Shown piece by piece: positions 1-5,878 of a stretch of 6,445 nt of DNA. The notes under the pieces are model-generated. The model was not told the DNA's origin. It saw only the letters and a program-made list of their open reading frames with translations, and ran no database searches. Every line of letters begins with the position of its first letter. Positions within the stretch are counted from its first letter, which is position 1. Location of the stretch: contig JBQTHM010000019.1 of assembly GCA_052389895.1 (NCBI GenBank), positions 1-6,445 of the forward strand. Direction: 5' to 3'. A program made the position numbers and the translations under genes. Origin of the DNA: CAVVXX01 sp052389895. Lineage in GTDB: Bacteria > Pseudomonadota > Alphaproteobacteria > Micropepsales > Micropepsaceae.

Positions 1-175
1 GGAGGATGGCATTGCCCGCGCCGCGCGTCAGATGGTTACGCAACAGATCATGGTGTGTCTCATAAGCACGATCCATGACCCGCCGAATTGAGGCGGCTGT
101 GCGGGCGCGGCCAACGCCGGGATCCGAGTAGTCCCGCGACCATACGGCGTAAACTCGCAGTTTACTGGCGCTCAT
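1..175 (-). CDS. Probable glycosyltransferase, N-terminal fragment (cut by left edge)
   Basis: An open frame of 58 codons starts at the ATG at 175-173 and runs off the left edge with no stop. The start overlaps the TGA of the preceding gene in an ATGA, the junction type used throughout this operon, which is the main reason for the call. The product begins MSASKLRVYAVWSRDY and continues SDPGVGRARTAASIRRVM. A hydrophobic first strand followed by a Gly-rich turn and then an Arg-rich helix resembles the N-terminus of GT-B-fold (GT4-like) glycosyltransferases of polysaccharide clusters. No catalytic region is in view, so family and sugar specificity are inference. AGGA lies directly against the ATG, too close for a good ribosome binding site, so translation probably depends on coupling to the upstream gene. 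Confidence 0.6.
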   Translation of the reverse strand, partial: MSASKLRVYAVWSRDYSDPGVGRARTAASIRRVMDRAYETHHDLLRNHLTRGAGNAIL

Positions 176-1518
176 TCCTGAGTGAGCGATCGCGCATAGC
201 GGGCGTATCCGGCTGCAATCGCCGCGATATTGACGTCCGACAGGACCTCAGGAGCCACCACGAAATCATAAATCATGCCGGGCATTGCCATCCGGCGGCA
301 GAAGCGCCTCAGCTCTTCCGCGCTCCAACGCGGCGGCGCCAGGGATTTCGCTGCCCGCCGGGCTTCCGCGAAATTTCTGTAGGCCCTGCCGTCAACCACA
401 TTGGGCAACTCCCGGATGTAGGCGTTTGAGTAGATGACCGTCGGCGTTCCGAAGCGGGTCGCTTCCAGCGCCGCCGTGCCGGCGATCGTGACAAGACAAT
501 CGAGCTTGGGCAGCATCGCGCGCAGATCGGCTTTGCGCGGCGCCAAAGAAACGTTTGGCCGCAATAGCAGTTTGATGAAACGCCACGGCGGCCGGATGCA
601 GAAGAAATCCGGGTGCTCCTTCACGAACAAGCGCATGCCGGGCGGAAGCGAATCGGCTACATCTTCGGCGAGGCGAAGCTGATCCGCCCAATGGATAGCA
701 ACATAGTCGGGCGTCGCCTCTGGCTGAACATGCAAGGCGAGCAGCACAGTGCCTTCGGTTCGCGTTCGGGCGAACAGGCGTTCGAGCAACCAATAGAACG
801 GCGCATACAGGATCTTCAGGAAATAACGCAGCTTGTAGACGTGATGGGTCCGATAGTCGTCGGCGGCGTAAGTCTGAGCCGCGAGATCCCGAAAAACCAG
901 CCGCACATGGTTGAGTTTCCCCCCGCTGCGCTCTTTTCGGCAGAGATCGTAGTAATTGAGAGCGAGCGGCACGGGTGCGGCATGCTGATCGCCCGGATAA
1001 AGCGTGCTTTTAGCGCTGTGCTCGTGATCGAAGAGGGCGAACAGCGCTTCCTCGCCGGGCATGTTTAGCGGCACACGGTAGGGAATCCCTCGAGATGTGC
1101 ACAGGAAATACAGGGCGTATTCCAGCGAGGTCGAGATTTCGCCGACGACGAGAACCGGCCAGAGCTGTCTCAAAAGATCGTCGAAGCGAGCCAGCGCCGC
1201 TTGTATGCGTCTGGTCCAACGACGGCGCGGCCACCAGCGCAAAAACCGGTCACGGGCAATAGCCAAATCGAGGTCGAAGTCGGCAAATCGCTTTTCAAGC
1301 TCCATTGCAAGTATTGCGCCCCTCGCCACGACGTCATTGGGCGCGCTCACGGCATCCAGATGAATACAGCTAATGCCCGCCTTCTCGTAGAGCCTCACAC
1401 GCTTTCGGGCGGGGGTGACAACTGCGACGTCGAAACCCTCCGGCCCCAGATAGGCGGCGAGCCGCACATTGAATGCCAGCATCCGGACGGTCTCCAAGAG
1501 GAGGATGAGGCGTTTCAT
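172..1518 (-). CDS. Capsule polysaccharide synthesis family protein (GT-B-type, likely glycosyltransferase)
   Basis: A 448-residue protein. The N-terminal half (MKRLILLLETVRML, then FDVAVVTP at 29-36) looks like a Rossmann-type domain. The C-terminal half carries the pattern of the capsule synthesis family (KpsC/KpsS/LpsZ-like): HVQPEATPD at 263-271, VKEHP at 299-303, a conserved Arg in the next segment, and TIAGTAALEATRFGTP at 344-359, the sugar-nucleotide-binding loop and helix of a GT-B fold. Known members include the beta-Kdo transferases that build the lipid linker of exported capsules. Here the acceptor and donor are unknown; transfer of a sugar to the polysaccharide at the cytoplasmic face is inferred. 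The start at 1518 is chosen over an upstream in-frame ATG at 1794 because it forms an ATGA overlap with the ligase gene, has GGAAGG four bases upstream, and the upstream extension is Arg-rich shadow translation of the ligase gene. Confidence 0.8.
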   Translation of the reverse strand: MKRLILLLETVRMLAFNVRLAAYLGPEGFDVAVVTPARKRVRLYEKAGISCIHLDAVSAPNDVVARGAILAMELEKRFADFDLDLAIARDRFLRWWPRRRWTRRIQAALARFDDLLRQLWPVLVVGEISTSLEYALYFLCTSRGIPYRVPLNMPGEEALFALFDHEHSAKSTLYPGDQHAAPVPLALNYYDLCRKERSGGKLNHVRLVFRDLAAQTYAADDYRTHHVYKLRYFLKILYAPFYWLLERLFARTRTEGTVLLALHVQPEATPDYVAIHWADQLRLAEDVADSLPPGMRLFVKEHPDFFCIRPPWRFIKLLLRPNVSLAPRKADLRAMLPKLDCLVTIAGTAALEATRFGTPTVIYSNAYIRELPNVVDGRAYRNFAEARRAAKSLAPPRWSAEELRRFCRRMAMPGMIYDFVVAPEVLSDVNIAAIAAGYARYARSLTQE

Positions 1519-2849
1519 GCGACCTTCCGCCCCCGCGCCCACGGTGCGGCCGGCCGCATGTCCGCATGAGCACGGGGCAGGCGCGCCATGACCGCCCCGC
1601 AAGCCGTAGCAAATAACGGCAGCAGGCCGAAGAACGACCCTGAGGCGGTCATCACGAACCCGAGAAGATTCAACAGTATGAGTAAGGCGATGATCGCCAT
1701 TGCGCGCGCGTGTCCGTCGGCGGCGCCTCTTGCCGCCCAGGCTAGGCGCGCGAGGAAAAACAGCGCCCAGCCCCAGGCGATAATTCCCAGCCACCCCTGC
1801 CGGAAGTAAATCAGCACCGGCGTGATGTGGATGTAATGATCGGATGTGACAACTGAGAGATACGCCTGCCTTCCGCTTGCGAAAACGGCGCCAAGCCCAT
1901 TGCCAAAAAACGGCGAACCTTGCACCTGCAGCACTGATTGCGCCTCAACAAACCTCAGCCACGTGCTGCTGTCCACCGAATCTTGCAATGCCCACAAGTC
2001 CGTTGAGAGAACGAATGAGGACAAATCAATTGTATTCGCCAGCCTGTAGAACATAACGTCGAAGGCGGAGCTCGCGTCATAGCCCGAACCGAACAGCGTA
2101 GCGAGCATGAGGCCACAGCCTGCGGTTACGCCGATCAATGCGAAACCGGCCAGGCGGATGCCAGCGCCCCTCGCAGCAGAATCAATCCAACGGCGCAGCC
2201 ATTGAAACGCCGCCAGCGTAAGTATTAGCAGCAGAAAAGCGGAGCGCGATTGGGACAAGACGGCATAGGCAGACGCAAGAACAATGATGGGAACGAGCCG
2301 TCGTTTCCGGCGGTGAAGAGTGGTCGCCGTTGCCATCACGACCATGACGGGCAGGGCCAATCCCGAACCATAGCGAACGAACAGCGCCGATCCCGTCCAT
2401 CCGGCAAGAATGATTTCATACAGGATGATGCCGCAGCCGATGATCGAATATCCCTCGAGAAACGCATCGAGCGCATCATCTGACTGGGCGATCATGACAC
2501 CCAGCGCCAGCATTACGAGCCAGCCGGCCATATTGAACAAATCGCCATAGATGTAACGAGGCGGATTGCCAGCCAGTGCGCCAATAAACGTGGACAGAAC
2601 CAGACTGGCCAAAACGAAGTAGAGCGGCGTCATGCCACGCGGCCATCTGATACCGTCCATCAAGCGCAGCATGATCGCAACCAATGCGAAGAAGGTAGCA
2701 ATGGCAGCCATGCCGCTGCGTGCGTCGGCCGAAAGAATCATTTCCGGAGAAATGATGCCGTTGTCGAATTGCCGACCCACCAGCCGCCCGGCATCGGGCA
2801 GCAACAGAGCCAGAGCGGTCAGCCATCCGACCAGCTTTCGCGCGGTCAT
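1515..2849 (-). CDS. O-antigen ligase / Wzy polymerase-like membrane protein
   Basis: A 444-residue, very hydrophobic protein with roughly ten or more membrane segments, for example around 7-20, 46-64, 75-92, 105-121, 134-150, 164-175, 186-209, 231-253, 345-370 and 383-420. It carries the signature of the Wzy_C/WaaL family: SQSRSAFLLL at 199-208, a long periplasmic loop containing STWLRF (295-300) and GNGLGAVF (316-323), then SDHYIHITP (336-344) with two His, followed by GWLG. Family members transfer undecaprenyl-linked glycan to lipid A core or protein, or polymerise repeat units, on the periplasmic side; sequence alone does not separate ligase from polymerase. The start at 2849 overlaps the FkbM stop as ATGA and places the first hydrophobic segment near the N-terminus. 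I see no good ribosome binding site before it, so coupling is likely. An upstream in-frame ATG at 2984 lies in the FkbM gene and was rejected. Confidence 0.85.
   Translation of the reverse strand: MTARKLVGWLTALALLLPDAGRLVGRQFDNGIISPEMILSADARSGMAAIATFFALVAIMLRLMDGIRWPRGMTPLYFVLASLVLSTFIGALAGNPPRYIYGDLFNMAGWLVMLALGVMIAQSDDALDAFLEGYSIIGCGIILYEIILAGWTGSALFVRYGSGLALPVMVVMATATTLHRRKRRLVPIIVLASAYAVLSQSRSAFLLLILTLAAFQWLRRWIDSAARGAGIRLAGFALIGVTAGCGLMLATLFGSGYDASSAFDVMFYRLANTIDLSSFVLSTDLWALQDSVDSSTWLRFVEAQSVLQVQGSPFFGNGLGAVFASGRQAYLSVVTSDHYIHITPVLIYFRQGWLGIIAWGWALFFLARLAWAARGAADGHARAMAIIALLILLNLLGFVMTASGSFFGLLPLFATACGAVMARLPRAHADMRPAAPWARGRKVA
1523..1528 (-). promoter_or_regulatory. Ribosome binding site deciding the start at 1518
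   Basis: The minus strand reads GGAAGG here, four bases before the ATG at 1518-1516. It lies inside the 3' end of the ligase gene. With the ATGA overlap it supports this start for the capsule-synthesis-family gene rather than the far upstream in-frame ATG. Confidence 0.55.
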
Positions 2850-3616
2850 GCCGGTGCCGCTAAAGGGTGGCCGCGCGGCACAAAGAGGAAATTGTTTATG
2901 TAGTGCCTGCGCAGGACGCCAAGCCGCGTGCAGTTCCGCGTGTCCTGATCGCGTTTCTTGCTGAAGGCGGAAAGCGGCATCCACCGATTGTTCCGCCAGA
3001 AGTGGCCTTCATAGTCCTCTTCCCGCAGCCATTCGAAAACCCCTTCCATAGGAAACGCCAGATGCCGCTGTTCTATCTCGATCAGCATTAGCGGCTTGTC
3101 GCGCTGCAAAAGTCCGCGCGCACCCTTGAGCACGGGAAGCTCGTGGCCTTCTACATCGATTTTGATGAACCCCACGGGATCGAGAGTCATGTCGTCGAGC
3201 CTGCGCGTTTGAATTCGGTAGCGGATCCCTCGCGGGTCAAAACGGGAAGCTATCGACGCCTCGCCCTCAATGGCATGGCCATTGCGGAGCGGCACTACGC
3301 ATTCCGTCTCGCCGTTCCTATCGGAAAGACCGAACGGTTCTACCCGAACATGTGGCGGAGCCACCCTTTGCAAGAACGCCGCCACATGCGGCAGAGGTTC
3401 GAACACGATGAGAGAGGGCGTCAGCCGCGACAACCAGTAGACATAGGCACCATAATTTCCGCCCACGTCGAGCGCGAGTTTATCGTGGGGCACCAATCCA
3501 GGCAGAAGCCGGACTTCGGTCTCGCCCACAAGACGCATCCTCCAGGCCGTGGCCCGATACAGCAAAGGGGGCGGCAGCCCGCGCCAAGCGTCATGCAGCA
3601 GCGTTTTCAGGGACAT
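2846..3616 (-). CDS. FkbM-family SAM-dependent methyltransferase
   Basis: A 256-residue protein with the class I methyltransferase pattern of the FkbM family. Motif I is LALDVGGNYGAY (47-58), the SAM-binding glycine loop. VFEPLP (71-76) supplies the acidic residue expected to contact the SAM ribose. GLSD lies at 96-99 and RLDD at 139-142. The family hallmark IKIDVEGHELPVLKGA is at 151-166, followed by LIEIEQRH (178-185). FkbM proteins O-methylate hydroxyls on sugars or polyketides; in a polysaccharide operon O-methylation of a sugar is the likely role, in the cytoplasm. The start at 3616 is supported by GAGAG six bases upstream and overlaps the end of the flippase-sulfotransferase gene by 26 bases. 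The product ends at a TGA overlapping the ligase ATG. Length is normal for the family. The exact substrate cannot be read from the sequence. Confidence 0.88.
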   Translation of the reverse strand: MSLKTLLHDAWRGLPPPLLYRATAWRMRLVGETEVRLLPGLVPHDKLALDVGGNYGAYVYWLSRLTPSLIVFEPLPHVAAFLQRVAPPHVRVEPFGLSDRNGETECVVPLRNGHAIEGEASIASRFDPRGIRYRIQTRRLDDMTLDPVGFIKIDVEGHELPVLKGARGLLQRDKPLMLIEIEQRHLAFPMEGVFEWLREEDYEGHFWRNNRWMPLSAFSKKRDQDTRNCTRLGVLRRHYINNFLFVPRGHPLAAPA

Positions 3617-5816
3617 CGTAAGCTCTCAGCCAGCACGACAAATCGCGTCCCAGCAACGCGGCCAATTTTTCCACGTCAGGACGGAAATGCTCTGTCAGCC
3701 TCGCCCGCATTTCCGGAGCAAGAGGCGATGGAGGGATGTCTTCCAGGGTCAGGCAGTCGAGCCAGCCCAGCATGGAAATGCCATAATAAAAGTGCGGAAA
3801 GAACCGGTTCTTGAGGCGGTGAATCTGCAGGATCCAGCGTCCGATATTTTTGCGAGTGCGGACGGCCGCTGCACGGATGACGGGAAATTCGGTGCGCCCG
3901 TCATTAGCCAGGTCAAGAAACTCGAGAACGGCTTGCCACGCCGCTTGTGGCGCCGTTTTCAGATCCTCGAAGAAGATAAAATGGCATTGTTCCCGCGGCG
4001 CCGCCTGCAAGAGACGCTCCACCAGCAATCCCAAGCGGCAATGTTTCGCGTATTGCAGCATATCCGGGTCGATGCACAATGACGGGACGTGGAGGCCTCT
4101 TGCACGAGCCGCCTGTAAGGCCCAGGCCCTGGAGAAGTCCTTTTCATCCTCCTGCATGGCGGCCAGATGATCGGCGTGCAGCGACACGGCCATATCAACC
4201 GGGTTCCTCAGCATCACGATGAGTTTCGCCTGCGGCGCATAGCGCAGCAGCGCCGGGACGGCGCCGTCTGCGTATATGTAATCCACCGACGCTTCTCCGA
4301 CGGTTTCATGTTGCGAAGTCGCGTTGGCGAACAGGCGTTCATAATGCGCGACATCCCGCCATGCGCGGTGGAGGCATCCCCCGGCCCGGCAAAAGAAATG
4401 CGGTTCCTTCAACCAAGGCATGAAAACCGCGGGATGCTGTAATAGCCATGCCGCCAAGGCCGATGTGCCGCATTTCTCGAATCCGATGATGAAGAAATTC
4501 GGGCGTTTGCCTTTGGCACGCTCGGTCCGAAGGCTCATCGCCCCGAGAAGCGAACTGTCGATTCTCAGCGAACGCCTCATCATCCTGAATTGCAGCAGGT
4601 TGTTGACGATCGTGATCACCGTGCTCGCTGCAGCCGCACCCTCTATTCCCCACAGCGGTATGAGCAGTACGGCCAGAAGGCCATTGCCAAGCGCCATCCA
4701 AAGCGTGATGCGCGCAATTGCTTTTTCGTATCCCGTCATGGCCAACAGCAGGCCGACCGATCCGGTAGCCACATTGACCATCTGGCCGATGGCCAGAATT
4801 ACCAGGACGCTGTAGCCCCTCTCGAACGCTGAGCCGAAGCACAAAGCCAGAATGCTGTCGCCCATGAACCAGAACGCCAACAAGACGGGCGCCGCCAGCG
4901 CGCCGGCGATCCGCACATTCGCATAGGCGAGCCTTTGCAGGATTTGAGGCTGATTGGCGTATTTTGAGTAATAGGGCGCGGCCGCCAGATTGATCGCCGT
5001 TAGGCCGAAGGCGACGAGGCTCGCCATTTGCGCCGTCGCTTTGTAAATGCCGACGTCTTCGGAGGTTGCCATGGCGCCCAACACGAGTAAGTCGACCTGC
5101 ATAATGAGAATGGCGGAACCATTCATGAGTCCAAAGGCTATGGCGCTGTGCAGCCATGACCGCCGGTCATAGGTTGGCGGAAGAGGAGCAGTGACGGCTT
5201 GCGGCTTCACCCGTTGCAGGTAAATGGCGCCCATGAGAAAGGCGACCGCGGCAGTCATCACATGGAAGACCATCGCTTTTTCCGCGGTTATTTCCGTGAC
5301 CGTGGCGGCCGCAAGCACGATCAGGAGCAAGAGGCCAGGCCGGATCACGTATTCCGGCAGCATGCCGCCGAATAGCCGCTCGAGGCCGCGCAACGCGCCA
5401 GCGCGCACACTGCCCAGCGCATTCAGCGGCACCAGCAGAAGTCCCCACAGCAGCACATCGGCCCGAAGGGCTGGCGTGACCGGCGCCAGCCAAACCGCAA
5501 TCCCGACGCCCAGCAGACCGAAAGCGAGGCTTGTGACGCCGACAAACTGATTGGCCCAGCGCCACAGACCCTTGAGCCGGGCCCACTTCCCTTCCGCAGT
5601 CAGCCGGGTGGTCTCACGGATCACAAGTTGCGACAACCCGAACTCCGCTGGCATGGACAGGAACATCACAAGCGAAATGACATAGCTGTAGTAGCCAAGT
5701 TGCTCCGGCATCAAGATGCGCGCGAGGGCAACGATCAGGAGAAAATTGAGCGCGAGCCTCAGGCCATGCAGCAAAGCGGCCAGCGTGTTTTTCTTCAGTA
5801 GCGCCTCGAACGTCAT
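3591..5816 (-). CDS. Wzx-like oligosaccharide flippase fused to a sulfotransferase domain
   Basis: A 741-residue two-domain protein in one uninterrupted frame. Residues 1 to about 415 are a polysaccharide flippase of the Wzx/PST type: about twelve hydrophobic segments, the typical N-terminus (LLIVALARILMPEQLGYYSY at 26-45) and an Arg-rich end (RMMRRSLR, 411-418), which by the positive-inside rule puts the C-terminus in the cytoplasm. Residues 439-741 are a PAPS-dependent sulfotransferase: 5'-phosphosulfate loop FFIIGFEKCGTSAL (441-454), KEPHFF (470-475), GEASVDYIY (508-516), the 3'-phosphate motif VMLRNPVDMAVSLHADH (534-550, with R537 and S545) and FFEDL (615-619). The sulfotransferase would sit in the cytosol, where PAPS is made, beside the flippase that exports its product; that role is inferred. 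The start at 5816 gives a normal Wzx N-terminus and overlaps a small upstream ORF as ATGA, though no clear ribosome binding site precedes it. An internal ATG at codon 427 (4538) could start a stand-alone sulfotransferase; see the separate entry on that junction. Confidence 0.85.
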   Translation of the reverse strand: MTFEALLKKNTLAALLHGLRLALNFLLIVALARILMPEQLGYYSYVISLVMFLSMPAEFGLSQLVIRETTRLTAEGKWARLKGLWRWANQFVGVTSLAFGLLGVGIAVWLAPVTPALRADVLLWGLLLVPLNALGSVRAGALRGLERLFGGMLPEYVIRPGLLLLIVLAAATVTEITAEKAMVFHVMTAAVAFLMGAIYLQRVKPQAVTAPLPPTYDRRSWLHSAIAFGLMNGSAILIMQVDLLVLGAMATSEDVGIYKATAQMASLVAFGLTAINLAAAPYYSKYANQPQILQRLAYANVRIAGALAAPVLLAFWFMGDSILALCFGSAFERGYSVLVILAIGQMVNVATGSVGLLLAMTGYEKAIARITLWMALGNGLLAVLLIPLWGIEGAAAASTVITIVNNLLQFRMMRRSLRIDSSLLGAMSLRTERAKGKRPNFFIIGFEKCGTSALAAWLLQHPAVFMPWLKEPHFFCRAGGCLHRAWRDVAHYERLFANATSQHETVGEASVDYIYADGAVPALLRYAPQAKLIVMLRNPVDMAVSLHADHLAAMQEDEKDFSRAWALQAARARGLHVPSLCIDPDMLQYAKHCRLGLLVERLLQAAPREQCHFIFFEDLKTAPQAAWQAVLEFLDLANDGRTEFPVIRAAAVRTRKNIGRWILQIHRLKNRFFPHFYYGISMLGWLDCLTLEDIPPSPLAPEMRARLTEHFRPDVEKLAALLGRDLSCWLRAYDVPENAAA
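3623..3627 (-). promoter_or_regulatory. Ribosome binding site for the FkbM methyltransferase
   Basis: The minus strand reads GAGAG six bases before the ATG at 3616-3614. It is modest but well spaced, lies within the end of the sulfotransferase domain coding sequence, and supports the 26-base gene overlap. Confidence 0.4.
4535..4544 (-). other. G4 run plus ATGA at the flippase-sulfotransferase domain boundary
   Basis: On the minus strand this reads GGGGCGATGA. The ATG (4538-4536) is codon 427 of the fused ORF, in frame with the sulfotransferase and 14 codons before its PAPS-loop strand, so it is where a separate sulfotransferase would naturally start. The overlapping TGA (4537-4535) is one base out of the flippase frame. 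If the run had three G instead of four, the flippase would read through Gly-Arg and stop at that TGA after 426 residues, and the sulfotransferase would be a 315-residue protein starting in an ATGA overlap. Both lengths are normal for the families. As given, the run keeps both domains in one frame. Confidence 0.7.
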
Positions 5817-5878
5817 GGGACACGCCACTTGGAGTGCGCTGAACCGATTTTCTCCTTGTTCATTGCCTCCCCATTCAT
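5813..5878 (-). CDS. Possible 21-residue linker ORF between hisH and the flippase gene
   Basis: The ATG at 5878-5876 overlaps the HisH stop as ATGA, and the frame runs 21 codons to a TGA (5815-5813) that overlaps the flippase ATG, again as ATGA. The product is polar, starting MNGEAMNKEK and ending SKWRVP, with no recognisable domain or membrane segment. A GGGGAGG lies two bases before an internal ATG at 5863, which is too close for ideal spacing, and no other ribosome binding site is evident close to the flippase start. The likely use, if real, is to carry ribosomes from hisH to the flippase start by coupled termination and reinitiation. It could also be chance in a 58-base intergenic gap. 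Confidence 0.35.
   Translation of the reverse strand: MNGEAMNKEKIGSAHSKWRVP

Noticed and set aside
1519..1794. In-frame extension of the capsule-synthesis-family ORF by 92 codons up to an ATG at 1794
   Set aside because: The extra residues are Arg/Gly-rich shadow translation of the ligase gene; the start at 1518 has an ATGA overlap and a ribosome binding site.
2850..2984. In-frame extension of the ligase ORF up to 2984
   Set aside because: It lies inside the FkbM gene and gives a non-hydrophobic segment that is not typical of the family.
3591..3594. ATGA overlap at the fusion gene's stop as a start for the FkbM gene
   Set aside because: That ATG is out of frame with the methyltransferase and its product shows no family motif; the FkbM start at 3616 is in frame and has GAGAG upstream.
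3143..3814. 223-codon plus-strand ORF
   Set aside because: It lies opposite the FkbM and sulfotransferase genes, crosses their junction, shows no recognisable domain, and is a typical antisense shadow in GC-rich DNA.
4339..5157. 272-codon minus-strand ORF in another frame
   Set aside because: It is a shadow of the flippase and sulfotransferase, rich in His and Arg, without membrane segments or motifs.
5852..5857. AAGGAG as ribosome binding site of the flippase gene
   Set aside because: It is about 35 bases from the ATG at 5816, too far for direct initiation, and no start codon in the flippase frame lies at a suitable distance.
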